64,000 bases of DNA from Paraburkholderia sp. BL21I4N1 (GTDB taxonomy: Bacteria > Pseudomonadota > Gammaproteobacteria > Burkholderiales > Burkholderiaceae): contig NZ_PVEN01000023.1 in the NCBI RefSeq assembly GCF_002973525.1, positions 25,481 through 89,480 of the forward strand, given 5' to 3'. Both the position numbers and the translations under genes were made by a program. The notes below the pieces were generated by a model. That model was not told where the DNA came from, made no database searches, and was given only the letters and a program-made list of their open reading frames with translations. Of this stretch, positions 1 to 8,455 are shown one piece after another. Within the stretch, counting starts at the first letter, position 1; every line of letters starts with the position of its first letter.

Positions 1-182
1 GAGGCCGACAACCGCCACCATTGCCGGCTTGCAGGGATGCGCTGATGCAGGAGGCCAGTCGCCTGGACCGCCGCTTGCGGTCTCGTCGTTTCGTTGCCGC
101 ATCCCGCGAGGTGCTTGTCACCGGCGAGTATTCAGAACGGGCGCCCGCGTCAGTGGAAGACGAATGACCCCGCAAGCCAGCT

Positions 183-821
183 TCAGCGAGTGGGACCTGT
201 AAAGACTTGTCCGAAGCGGGTGATCGAGTCGAGTAGCGTATCGGGATCGCACTGGAGATTGCGGAACGCAGCAGGACCCAGTTCAATTGAGCAAGCAACG
301 ATATCTGCGCGGCCCAGCGCAGATCGAACGCCGATATCGCGCAGATCGAGTCCGAAACGTCGGTACAGACGTGCAACGGAGCGCGAGACGACGCCGATCA
401 CGTGTGTCGCGCCGAACGAGAGGGCGAGCGCCATTGCGTAGGGGAACAAGGACATGCCCGAGGTCGAGCCGGTTCGGTGGTCTGGCAGTCCTGGTCCAGC
501 GAATCGCGACATCTCCCATATCGAACTCGATGACGGCAATAAGCCTGGGCCTGCGAGTTGTGGGAAAACATCACGGAGCAGATAGGGTCCTGTGGTGGGC
601 ATCAGACGCGCGCATCCGCAGACCTCGTCGTCGGCGGACAGTGCGACCAGATGGATGGTACTGGCAGCGTCGAATTCATCCCACTCGATTGTGGCATCGT
701 CGGACACGCCGGGTATTTCCCAGTGCAGGCGCTGGACAAAGACCTTGTGGCGAAAGGTGCCGAGATTGCGACGGATATCCAATGGCAGGTCATCAAGCCT
801 GCCGGCAACGATGGATGACAT
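183..821 (-). CDS. LuxI-family acyl-homoserine-lactone synthase
   Basis: Makes an N-acyl-homoserine lactone signal from S-adenosylmethionine and an acyl carrier protein-bound fatty acid in the cytoplasm. The 212-residue length is normal for the family. The invariant LuxI residues are visible: R24, F28 and W34 in the first block, the WDEFD segment with D48 and D51, R72 in the GCARLMP block, and E103/R106 in WEMSRFA. The start is supported by an AGGAGG ribosome site just upstream of the ATG. The gene lies 166 bp downstream of a luxR gene on the same strand, so the two form a sensor/signal pair. I see no canonical lux box in the gap. The acyl-chain length of the signal cannot be read from the sequence. 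Confidence 0.95.
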   Translation of the reverse strand: MSSIVAGRLDDLPLDIRRNLGTFRHKVFVQRLHWEIPGVSDDATIEWDEFDAASTIHLVALSADDEVCGCARLMPTTGPYLLRDVFPQLAGPGLLPSSSSIWEMSRFAGPGLPDHRTGSTSGMSLFPYAMALALSFGATHVIGVVSRSVARLYRRFGLDLRDIGVRSALGRADIVACSIELGPAAFRNLQCDPDTLLDSITRFGQVFTGPTR

Positions 822-987
822 GGGCTCCTCCTGGAGTTAGCCGTTGAGGCGACGCTATCAGCGTGTCTGTGGCGCGGGAACTCGGAGCTTTGGGAGGGTG
901 TTGATGGATACGCGCGAGCGTGCACTGGCCAACGTCATTTTTACGGTGACGGGCAGGACGTGCGGTGGAACTTCAGGAAAAATGGAT

Positions 988-1776
988 TCAGGGTTTTATG
1001 ATGCCTTGTGCCGTCGCGTGGACTGCTGCTGCCGTTCTGCTTCGGATGTTGAGAGCCGCCATCGCTTCTTCGATGTGGTAGTCAACGGTATAGCGGGAGC
1101 GGCCGAGGATCTCGCCAATCTCGGCGGAGGTTTTCCCACGCGCGACCCAGGTGAGGCACTCCAGCTGGCGCGGCGTAAGCAGACGTGCCGCCCTTCCTGA
1201 ACGTATCAGCGCGAGGCGATGCAGTTCAAAATTGAACTGAGCGCTCATCAGGTAAGCCAGTCGGGAGTTGCCTGTGTCGTTCACGTAATGAAGTGGGCCC
1301 GACAGGTTAAACAGCAGAATACTGCCATCGGACTGGTGGACCGGGATACTAAGTCCCGCGGGCAGTCCAGCCTCTCTTGCTTCATCGAGCAGACGACGCT
1401 CGGCTTTGCTCAACCCGATGATGTCGTGCCACCGGTAGGGCGCGGACTGAAGGAACGCGGCCCGATGAACGGGATCGGCGGACGCGTAGTCCCGACGCTG
1501 GTAGTGCCGCATCCACTCGTGCGGATAGTGCGAGCCGATCATCTCGAGTGCCGTTCGCCGCGTGCAGGCCGAGCGGATCGGCGTAACCCGGCTGATCACA
1601 TAGTGCGGGAAGCCGAGCCTCCTGGCCGCTCGGCCGAAAGACTCGACGAGGGAATAAATGTCTGTGGCGCGTGCAAGACGCATAACCGGTGCTGGGGCAC
1701 CAGCGAGCAGAGCATCAGATATGGGTGACGGCCCATGTTGGTCGCGGTTAGAACCGCGTCGAGGGACATGTTTCAT
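988..1776 (-). CDS. LuxR-family quorum-sensing transcriptional regulator
   Basis: Binds an acyl-homoserine lactone and controls transcription, presumably including the luxI gene that follows on the same strand. The 262-residue protein has an autoinducer-binding domain (about residues 20-185), with the W-M-x-x-Y and D-P ligand-pocket pattern in WMRHYQRR and SADP. A C-terminal GerE-type helix-turn-helix (about 198-258) begins LTPRQLECLTWVARG and includes the recognition helix SRYTVDYHI. An AGGG-like ribosome site precedes the ATG at 1776. It is a full-length member rather than a solo DNA-binding domain. The cognate ligand is presumably the product of the adjacent LuxI (inference). Confidence 0.93.
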   Translation of the reverse strand: MKHVPRRGSNRDQHGPSPISDALLAGAPAPVMRLARATDIYSLVESFGRAARRLGFPHYVISRVTPIRSACTRRTALEMIGSHYPHEWMRHYQRRDYASADPVHRAAFLQSAPYRWHDIIGLSKAERRLLDEAREAGLPAGLSIPVHQSDGSILLFNLSGPLHYVNDTGNSRLAYLMSAQFNFELHRLALIRSGRAARLLTPRQLECLTWVARGKTSAEIGEILGRSRYTVDYHIEEAMAALNIRSRTAAAVHATAQGIIKP

Positions 1777-2082
1777 GTTCGCTACCCTGGCGTTGCCCGA
1801 CAGGGACTGGAACGGCGGGTGCCAAATGAGAACGAGGCACGCGCGCGATGACAGTGCGGTCCATGCGGCACGGGCTTTTGGGAGAGAGGCGGTGAGTCAG
1901 GTCGCACCTGCGATTGCCGCAGGCATCGGCGATGGCCAACCGCGGGCATACTGTGCACCCCGCCCGAGTCAGTTTAGCGTTCATTGTAGTCTGTGGATGG
2001 CGGTTCAACGACGCATGTAAGGGATTGAAATCATGTGCGCCGTGCAGGGGAAGGTGCGAGGAAGGATGATTGTGTCGATGAG
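1777..2082. other. Intergenic region upstream of luxR
   Basis: About 300 bp between the luxR start and the end of the KAS III-like remnant. It should carry the luxR promoter on the minus strand. I found no convincing lux box, terminator or small gene here. Confidence 0.4.
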
Positions 2083-2704
2083 CTAACGGAGCAGCACCGC
2101 TACTGCTGAAAACCCCCCGACGCCGCGCGCAAAGAGCAGGAACGGCCTGCCCGGCACCAGTCCATGACACTGGGCGAGATTGATGAACGCATCGCTGACG
2201 GTGACGTGGCCGATGCGGGCGAAATTCTCCGCGAACAGCCGGTCCTGCGGGATCTGAAGCGCGTCGAGCAGGCGGTGCCATGCAGGCAGATCCAGATGAT
2301 GGGGCAGGATACGCTGGATGTCGTCCAGCGCGAAATGTGCCTGCTGGACTGTCTGCCTGATCAGGCTGCGCGTCGTGAAGAAATGCTGCGCTGCCAGGCG
2401 CGGTTCCTCATTTGTCAGTACCCCTCGCCAGCCCTGGCCGTTGGCATATGTCGCGATCGCGATCAGGCGGTTGACGGCGGCACCGCGCTCGATGAATGCG
2501 GCGAATGCGCCGTCACCCAGAATCCCCTCGGTTTGCATTAACCTTTCTGACTCGAGTGGCATGATATCGGCGCCGACAAGCAGGACCCGTTTCATGTGGG
2601 GCCGGGCGATGAACATCGCGCGAATCACACGTAGTGCGCCAAGGGCGGATGCGCAATGCTGCTGGGCGAACGAGAACGCCTCGGCGTTGGTGAAGCCGAG
2701 CCAC
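2083..2704 (-). pseudogene. C-terminal remnant of a 3-oxoacyl-ACP synthase III-like (KAS III/thiolase-fold) enzyme
   Basis: About 204 residues match the C-terminal two thirds of a FabH/KAS III-type condensing enzyme. The segment begins shortly before the nucleophile region (QQHCASALGAL, Cys) and continues through the GDGAFAAF glycine-rich turn, the PHHLD histidine region and the C-terminal GVGGFSAVAVLL strand. The first roughly 95 residues of the fold are missing. The reading frame runs back into a different frame of an unrelated membrane-protein gene, with the junction near 2700. In the third catalytic position the usual Asn (GN-T-S) is replaced by His in IGHVTVSD, as in atypical condensing enzymes that keep only Cys and His. 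It is read as a deletion-fusion relic; any product starting upstream would have a nonsense N-terminus. Confidence 0.7.
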
Positions 2705-3002
2705 CGATGCCGTGGACGAGATCGGTGTCGCGGATATTCTCGTACAGCAGCCCCGCGACGGCGGCAAGCCCGAAGACCATCAGGATGATTCCGTCGGATG
2801 TTGTCGTGTGCTGAAGGTGTGCTTTCCCCCAGAAATAGAAGCCCCACCAGAGCAGATTGATCGCGATGGCGGTGAGCCAGAATCCGCGTGTTGTAAAGAA
2901 GGAATGGCCGAACCGGCGCCGGCAGTGCCGGTTGAACAGCTGGAGGCCTTTTGCGACAGCGACGACGATAGCGACGATCAGCGCGAGTTTCAGCCAACCC
3001 AT
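2697..3002 (-). pseudogene. Truncated small inner-membrane protein
   Basis: Starts at ATG 3002 with an AAGGAG site seven bases upstream. About 100 residues look genuine: a first membrane helix (LALIVAIVVAVA), a charged segment NRHCRRRFG, a second helix (LTAIAINLLWWGFYFW) and a third (IILMVFGLAAVAGLLY), ending in DTDLVHGIGGSA. After about position 2700 the frame carries antisense-like, proline/arginine-rich sequence, because the DNA there belongs to the KAS III-like remnant in another frame. A deletion therefore appears to have joined the two genes. The family of the membrane protein is not recognised. Confidence 0.6.
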
Positions 3003-4112
3003 GATTCGCTCCTTCAGGCACGCATTGCGGCATAAACCTGCTCCGGTCAAGACATGGGCTCAGGCAGGAGCGAGGTTTCATCTGCCAAATATAGACGTTT
3101 GACTGACGAATGCAACGTGATCGATTCAGATGCGGAAGCGCGACTGCCGCGGCGATCTGCCAGGCGCCAGATCTGGCAGGAAGTGGAAACGCGTCTGGCG
3201 AAGGAGATTTTTGGTGACAGGCTTCATCCGGTCGCCAGCGTCGACGTTCGATTCGACAGGGATTCGGACAAGGCGACAAGAAGTCCAGTGGCATCGTGGT
3301 GCGTATGCTTCAGCTCGTGCAAAGGAACGGTCTTGAAATCTTCGGTTGAAGTCTCAGGAGCGCCATTGATCAGGGGCCCTTTTTGCGAAGGCCGTTGGTT
3401 TTCCCAACAGATAATCGCTGGTGGGCCATACGGGATTCGAAGCTGTGACCACGGGATTAAAAGTCCCATTCGCCGTAAACAGGCAGAAACTAAAGCTAAG
3501 TTAAATCAATGACTTGCAGTGGTGGCCGTCCACTAACCGACTATGCTTTTAGCCCTTCTGACGGGGATTTATGCCTACTTTGGTCAAGTTTCGGTCAAGG
3601 TCGCCTTCGAGGATTGCCAGCCGCCCGTGCAATCGCCATCAAGGCCACCCATGATGCGCCAAGGTCCGGTTTATGTATGGTTTGCGGACATTGTCAGCTA
3701 GCCGCAACACATACAGTGAATCCACAGCGGCGGTAATCCAACGCAGGCAGCAATTATTGTATTAGTACAGGCCTCTCGCTTTGTTTCGCAATCCTAATGC
3801 AGATGGGTGATGTGCCTCATAAGAGGTCGTTTCGGTAGTCAAAGCTTCTGTCTTGGATCCGGCACGAGCCGGTTGTCCGGGCGGAATGGCCTCTTCGCGA
3901 AGACTGGGAGTTGCTTGAATAGGGAGCTATTAATATAGGAAAACTTATCTTAATAGCTACCCGGCCCGAGGCCGGATCGCTTTGGCGAAAGACTCTCTCG
4001 CAGTGTCTCAGTATCCCGCGCCCGCTGATGCGTGAGAGGACCGAGTTGGTCTTCGGTGCAGCGAGTTCCGCCCGCAGGTCTGCCCATCTGGCGATCAACA
4101 TAGGGTCCGGCA
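3003..4112. other. Gene-poor stretch with a tRNA-like relic
   Basis: About 1.1 kb with no protein gene I can defend. It holds a tRNA-Lys 3'-half relic at 3419-3467, listed separately. Base composition is lower in GC around 3480-3570 and 3730-3800 than in neighbouring genes. A 98-codon frame on the minus strand (3817-4113) overlaps the stop of the next gene as TAATG, but its composition looks like chance and I do not call it. Confidence 0.4.
3419..3467 (-). pseudogene. tRNA-Lys(TTT)-like 3' half, degenerate
   Basis: Read on the minus strand, this stretch has a tRNA anticodon arm GGGA-CTTTTAA-TCCC (anticodon TTT), a T-loop TTCGAAT and a 3' end GGCCCACCA, in the right order and at the right distances. 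The T-stem is damaged: two of five pairs fail in ACAGC/CCCGT. No D-arm or 5' acceptor half can be found on the 5' side. It is therefore a relic, not a working tRNA. Such 3' halves are typical scars of integrative elements that recombine into tRNA genes; this origin is inferred. Confidence 0.6.
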
Positions 4113-4409
4113 TTAGAAAAAGCGGCCGCGTTGTCCAGCCAACGACATGAGCGCCGTTCCATGCGTCTCGAAAATGCGCAGGTCTTCGTCCTCGCTCACG
4201 CCCGCGTTCACGAGGTCATCAAACGACTCGAGGTTGAACAGTTCTAGTTCGTCCTGTTGAATGCCCGACACCAGCGATATCGCCGTGCAGCAGAAACGCT
4301 GTGCCTCCTCACGCGTGGCACACAGCGCGAGCGCGTCGGCGATCCCGTCAGGTGTCTGCCAGATCATCCGGTAAAGCAGCTTCCGGCACGGCTGCGGTAG
4401 CTCACTCAA
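4113..4409 (-). CDS. Hypothetical protein, 98 residues
   Basis: A small helix-rich acidic protein beginning LSELPQPCRKLL. I chose the TTG start at 4409 because a GGGAGGA ribosome site lies a few bases upstream, while upstream codons look non-coding. It has several cysteines and a run of acidic residues (GVSEDEDLRIFE), with no signal peptide or membrane segment. No family is recognised. It stands alone, downstream of dapA on the same strand but separated by about 170 bp and a hairpin. Confidence 0.5.
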   Translation of the reverse strand: MSELPQPCRKLLYRMIWQTPDGIADALALCATREEAQRFCCTAISLVSGIQQDELELFNLESFDDLVNAGVSEDEDLRIFETHGTALMSLAGQRGRFF

Positions 4410-4559
4410 AACATTCCTCCCGCTGACGGCGTGAGACGGAGCTAACCTTTGGAACGACGCTAGAGACGAAAAAGTGTGGCACGTCTCGATGGCGATTGAA
4501 GGCCACACCTGAGCAAGCGTGCGGCCTGTTCATGCGGTGAAGCCTTGATCCGAGATGAG

Positions 4560-4576
4560 GCTACGCCCCGCGTAGC
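4560..4576 (-). terminator. Hairpin just after the dapA stop
   Basis: GCTACGC and GCGTAGC form a perfect 7-bp stem with a 3-base loop, a few bases past the dapA stop codon. There is no T-run on the dapA strand, so it may slow or protect the 3' end rather than act as a strong intrinsic terminator. Confidence 0.4.
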
Positions 4577-4582
4577 GGTACA

Positions 4583-5482
4583 TCAAGCAAGGAGCTCGGC
4601 TTCACGTAGGGCCGACCGGACGACGTCGTGGTACCGCTCGTCCAGCGGCGTGAGAGGCAACCGGATGCCGCCTTCGATTCGGCCAAGGGCTTGCAATGCC
4701 CATTTGACAGGCATTGGATTTGCCTCGCAGAAGAGATGCTTGTGCAGCGACAGCAACCGAAGGTGATGGCGGCGGGCGGTGATTGCGTCGCCCTCAAGTG
4801 CAGCTCGGCAGAGCGCGCTCATCGCGTTGGGGGCGATGTTTGCCGTGACGGAGATGTTTCCGTGGCCGCCGAGCAACATGAGTGTGATCGCGGTGGCGTC
4901 ATCACCGCTATAGATCCCGAAGTCCACGGGAGCATGCTTGATGAGATGCACCCCGCGTTCAATATTGCCCGTCGCGTCCTTGACGCCGATGATGCCTGGA
5001 ATGCCGGCAAGGCGCAGGATCGTCTCGTTAGACATGTCAGTGACCGTGCGACCCGGCACGTTGTAGAGAATCATCGGCAAATCGACGGATTCGGCGATCG
5101 TTCGGAAGTGTCGATACATGCCTTCCTGCGTGGGCTTGTTGTAATACGGAACCACTTGCAACGTCGCATCCGCGCCGACTTGCTTCGACAATTCGGACAG
5201 CTCGACTGCCTCGGCCGTTGAGTTTGCCCCTGCGCCCGCGATTACGGGGATGCGCCCTGCAGCATGCTCGACGGCGGTTTTGACCATGAGGATGTGCTCG
5301 TCGACTGTGAGCGTCGCCGACTCTCCGCTTGTGCCCACAACGACCAGCCCGTTGGAGCCTTCTTCGACGTGCCAGTCGAGCAGCTTGCCAAAGGCCGGCA
5401 GATCGAGACTGCCATCTTCATGCATGGGTGTGACGATGGCGGGAACGCTGCCGCGAATCGGCGGGATTGTTTCAGTATTCAT
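4583..5482 (-). CDS. dapA: 4-hydroxy-tetrahydrodipicolinate synthase (DapA family)
   Basis: Condenses pyruvate with aspartate semialdehyde in the lysine/diaminopimelate pathway, or acts as a related class I pyruvate-dependent aldolase. The 299-residue TIM barrel shows the family residues: T51 in VVGTSGES, the YYNKP motif at 113-117, Y140 in LYNVPGRT and the Schiff-base lysine K168 in GVKDATG. The start at 5482 has an AAGGA site six bases upstream; an upstream in-frame extension is arginine-rich and unlike the family. It lies beside an amino acid exporter and regulator rather than in a lysine operon, so a second or catabolic copy is possible. Paralogues in this family act on other 2-oxo acids, so the exact substrate is inferred. 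Confidence 0.88.
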   Translation of the reverse strand: MNTETIPPIRGSVPAIVTPMHEDGSLDLPAFGKLLDWHVEEGSNGLVVVGTSGESATLTVDEHILMVKTAVEHAAGRIPVIAGAGANSTAEAVELSELSKQVGADATLQVVPYYNKPTQEGMYRHFRTIAESVDLPMILYNVPGRTVTDMSNETILRLAGIPGIIGVKDATGNIERGVHLIKHAPVDFGIYSGDDATAITLMLLGGHGNISVTANIAPNAMSALCRAALEGDAITARRHHLRLLSLHKHLFCEANPMPVKWALQALGRIEGGIRLPLTPLDERYHDVVRSALREAELLA

Positions 5483-5776
5483 CTCCGTGTCCTTTGCATA
5501 TTCCAATCGGGTGTCGCGTATGGATCCGCACTCCCGGAACCGACGTACGATCATGCGAAATTTTCGACGTGCGAGGTCGATCTGGGCGGCATTGCTCGCA
5601 CGCGGGGCAGACATCACGTCTGCAACGTCGGCAGTCAGGCCGCGCGCCCGTCGAAATAGCGGAAGTGGTCCGAGGCATGCTTCCAGGTTTGCCGAAATTG
5701 ATCCGCCTGCTCTCTTGTATCAGTGAAACGGTGATCCTAAGCGAAATCTGAGCAGCCGGCCTCTGAGCGCTTCATG
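5483..5776. other. dapA upstream region
   Basis: Just under 300 bp between dapA and the EamA exporter gene, both on the minus strand. It should hold the dapA promoter. A plus-strand frame ending near 5750 (ending ISETVILSEI) looks protein-like at its C-terminus and could be the tail of a lost gene, but it has no recognisable start. Confidence 0.3.
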
Positions 5777-6637
5777 TCAGCTAACCAGCAGTCCAATCCC
5801 TGATAGTGCAAGTAAAACACCGAGCACACGTTGCCACGTCAGCTGTTCACGAAGGATGGTCGTTGCCAAAACGACGGTTGTGAGCGGGTAAAGAGAGACA
5901 AGCGTCGCCACGATCGACAATTGCTGGCTATAGATCAGCGCCGACTTGTACAGCATCGTTCCGGACGCGTCGAGACAACCGGCGATGGCGATGAAGACGG
6001 CACCGCGAAAGTCGGGGCGCGCTTCCAGGGTGACGCGACGGCTGAAGAGAGCCGTAATAATGAGCAGAGACAGGGACACGGAGCGCGCCACCGCCAGCGA
6101 CCAGAATCCCGCTTGCAGGGAAACCTGCTTCAGGCAAATGTAGGTAGCTGCAATCCCGCTGCCGGCGACAACTGCGAGAAGCAAGCCCTTGACTAGCCGT
6201 GTGTTGTCTTCAGCATTGCGGTCGCCATGTTCGGCTCCGCTGACGATAAGGACAGCCAGCGCACCGAGGAGGAAGCCGATATAAGCCTGGGGGGACGGCC
6301 GTTCGTGTGCAACGAGCACACCGAACAGAACTGGCAGCACGATTCCGATCAACGCGGTAACTGGAGCGACCACCGCCATAGGCCCCATTCCCAGCGCCAT
6401 ATAAAGGGCGGGCAGCGAGATCGCAATGCTGACGCCGGCTGCCGCACTCCACCACCAGTCTGCGGCTCCCGCCAGCTGCCCGTGGGTCGCGATGGCCAGC
6501 AATCCCGTAATCGCGAGCGCCGGGACCTGATTGAAGAGCATCACATACCCGATAGATACGCGACGTGCCGAGTAACCGCTCAGAAAGTCAGCTGACCCGT
6601 AACAGACGGAAGACAGAAGCGCGAGGATCGAGCCCAT
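5777..6637 (-). CDS. EamA/DMT-superfamily transporter
   Basis: A 286-residue inner-membrane protein with about ten predicted membrane helices in two EamA repeats (roughly 2-130 and 145-285). This is the pattern of drug/metabolite exporters such as RhaT/YdcZ-type amino acid or metabolite efflux carriers. Start ATG 6637 gives the usual N-terminus (MGSILALLSSVCYGSADF); the ribosome site is weak. It is divergent from the XRE-cupin regulator at 6871, which probably controls it, because both promoters fall in the shared 233-bp gap with repeated GTACATTATATT elements. An amino acid export role is inferred from the context, not from sequence. Confidence 0.85.
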   Translation of the reverse strand: MGSILALLSSVCYGSADFLSGYSARRVSIGYVMLFNQVPALAITGLLAIATHGQLAGAADWWWSAAAGVSIAISLPALYMALGMGPMAVVAPVTALIGIVLPVLFGVLVAHERPSPQAYIGFLLGALAVLIVSGAEHGDRNAEDNTRLVKGLLLAVVAGSGIAATYICLKQVSLQAGFWSLAVARSVSLSLLIITALFSRRVTLEARPDFRGAVFIAIAGCLDASGTMLYKSALIYSQQLSIVATLVSLYPLTTVVLATTILREQLTWQRVLGVLLALSGIGLLVS

Positions 6638-6714
6638 TGTTTGCAGGAAGGTAGAGCCGCCGGTCGAAGCTGGTTCAGCGGCGGTTGAACGAGTACAAGC
6701 ACGCCAGGTCAATA

Positions 6715-6843
6715 GTACATTATATTATCCTATAGTCAATTAAATTAGTCTTATCGAAGCGATGGGGTGGCGACGGATTTCCGACATATGGGAGCGCAGT
6801 CGCGTCGCGCCAACACTAATCTGCATGCGTGGTACATTATATT
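6715..6843. promoter_or_regulatory. Divergent promoter region with a 12-bp direct repeat
   Basis: GTACATTATATT occurs at 6715-6726 and again at 6832-6843. One copy lies about 80 bp from the exporter start and the other 27 bp from the regulator start. The stretch between them is AT-rich at both ends, and read toward the exporter the first copy includes TATAAT. These are candidate operators or overlapping -10 elements for the XRE-cupin regulator. Confidence 0.45.
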
Positions 6844-6870
6844 GATCTAACAACATGTACCGGTTCTCGC

Positions 6871-7470
6871 ATGAATGACGTCGACGCTATCAACACCATC
6901 GTCGGAAGAAACCTGGTTGCGCAGCGCAAGGCCCGCGGGCTGACGCTGGACCAACTGGCGCAGGCATCCGGAGTCAGCCGCGGAATGGTCGTCCAGATCG
7001 AGCAGGGCAAGACCAACCCTAGTGTCGCGACGCTATGCCGCCTGGCCAACGCGCTGGTCGTGCCCATCTCCAAGCTTATCGAGACGGACGTTCGCCCCGC
7101 TGCGTACAAGACGAAGCTTTCCGACGCCTCCGAGCTCTGGCGCGGGGCCGCTGGCGGCTTGGGTCGTCTCATCACGGGTTTTGACGAGCCGTCCGTGCTC
7201 GAATTCTGGGAGTGGCGCCTGAGCCCGCGTGAGTCGTACGACGGCATCGCCCATCCGCCGGGGACGAAGGAGCTCCTGTTTGTCACGACCGGCACCCTGA
7301 CCGTCACTGCAGGCCCGGCATGCGAAACGGTCGCCACTCAGGAAGCGTTGGTTTTCTCGGCCGACGTTCCGCATCGCTATGCCAACGAACTGGACGAGGA
7401 AGTGGTCTTCATGATGGTGGTCGTCGAGCCACGAACCGCCGCTCGACCAGGCGCTGGCCCGTGCGGCTAA
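6871..7470 (+). CDS. XRE-family regulator with C-terminal cupin sensor domain
   Basis: A 199-residue cytoplasmic regulator. The N-terminal helix-turn-helix (about residues 12-65) includes LTLDQLAQASGVSRGMVVQIEQG, split here only by its helix turn. The C-terminal small cupin barrel (about 110-190) is probably the effector-binding domain. Start ATG 6871 is chosen because the HTH then sits at the usual distance from the N-terminus. It diverges from the EamA exporter and is followed by the B3/B4-domain gene in the same direction. An equivalent XRE-cupin/B3-B4 pair occurs at 38.1-39.5 kb, so the association is not accidental. The ligand is unknown; neighbours point to an amino acid or derivative. 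Confidence 0.88.
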   Translation: MNDVDAINTIVGRNLVAQRKARGLTLDQLAQASGVSRGMVVQIEQGKTNPSVATLCRLANALVVPISKLIETDVRPAAYKTKLSDASELWRGAAGGLGRLITGFDEPSVLEFWEWRLSPRESYDGIAHPPGTKELLFVTTGTLTVTAGPACETVATQEALVFSADVPHRYANELDEEVVFMMVVVEPRTAARPGAGPCG

Positions 7471-7559
7471 TTCGTTCAAACTGTACTGAAAGACAAATAT
7501 ATTGAACTGTCGGTTTTTTCGGGCTATAGTCGTTTCTAGAATGTTCTCTGGAGAGTGCT

Positions 7560-8309
7560 GTGCCTCTTGAAATCGAAGATCCTCTGGCGACTGCGTTCGA
7601 TCAGTTCCGTGTGTCAGATGCGATTCATGACATCTATCCCGAAGCGACGATTGCGGTCATTGTGGCCCTTGGGCTCAGCAACGGCCCGACGAACGCCAAA
7701 AGCAGCAAGGCACTCGCTGACGCCACTGTCGCGTTGCGTGCGGCCGTCGACACGGACGGACTGCGTGACCATCCGAAAATTGCGTGCTGGCATGAAATCT
7801 ATAAGCGTTTCAACGCAAAGCCCCGCAAGTACCCCTGTTCGGTCGAAGCGCTCGCCCGACGGGCGCTTCGACCGGAGTCAGCCGTTCCGACCATCAACCG
7901 CCTGGTCGATTTCTATAACGCGCTTAGCTTGCGTCACCTTGTGCCGATCGGAGGAGAGGATCTCAATGCCCTCCAAGGCGTGCTTGAACTACGGCCGGCA
8001 ACGGGTCGGGAGAGCTTTGATATTGCAGATGACTCCTCCTCGAATGAGGTGATCGTGCCCGAACAGGAAGTTATTTGGACGGACGACCTTGGTGTTACCT
8101 GCCGCCGCTGGAACTGGCGTCAGGGGCGGCGCACGAGGCTCACTGAAGAGACACAGAATGCTTACTTCATCGTTGATACTGTTGTTCCGTCAACCGGCGG
8201 AATGGAAATCATGCAAATCGTCAAAGAGTTGACCGACGTTCTCCGGGTCCATGGCGGTGCAGCGCAAGTAGGCTATCGACTCATCAAGGTCGGCAATCTC
8301 CCGCTTTGA
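7560..8309 (+). CDS. B3/B4 (tRNA-binding-like) domain protein
   Basis: A 249-residue protein with the B3/B4 domain otherwise found in the beta subunit of phenylalanyl-tRNA synthetase, here as a stand-alone protein. Family features include the RFNAKPRKYPCSVEAL segment, INRLVDFYNALSLRHLVPIGGED and the CRRWNWRQGRRTRL segment near residue 180. Free-standing members are suspected to act on aminoacyl-tRNA or amino acids, but their reaction is not established. The start is GTG at 7560 with a GGAGAG site eight bases upstream. It follows the XRE-cupin regulator by 89 bp with its own AT-rich upstream region. The broken paralogue at 38.1 kb shares the CRRWNWRQG block. Confidence 0.8.
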   Translation: MPLEIEDPLATAFDQFRVSDAIHDIYPEATIAVIVALGLSNGPTNAKSSKALADATVALRAAVDTDGLRDHPKIACWHEIYKRFNAKPRKYPCSVEALARRALRPESAVPTINRLVDFYNALSLRHLVPIGGEDLNALQGVLELRPATGRESFDIADDSSSNEVIVPEQEVIWTDDLGVTCRRWNWRQGRRTRLTEETQNAYFIVDTVVPSTGGMEIMQIVKELTDVLRVHGGAAQVGYRLIKVGNLPL

Positions 8310-8455
8310 TGTGCCGGGGCTCGGCGTCGCGAGACCGTGGCTGACAGTGGTACGGCGTCGCTCGTGCTCCGGCATGGAAGAGGTGCGATTTAGCTCGAGC
8401 AGAGCCGGATTCGAGCGGTAATAACCATTCCTTAGGTTTGCTGCAGTGTAATTCT

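Noticed and set aside
822..987. Possible lux box between luxR and luxI
   Set aside because: A CGTCA-n9-TGACG dyad is present, but no sequence close to the 20-bp CTG...CAG lux-box pattern; too weak to call.
2083..3294. A single 403-codon open frame on the minus strand
   Set aside because: Only the last 204 codons look like protein; the first half is an antiphase reading of a membrane-protein gene, so it is two relics joined.
3817..4113. 98-codon frame overlapping the hypothetical gene stop as TAATG
   Set aside because: Amino acid composition and lack of any motif suggest chance despite the suggestive overlap.
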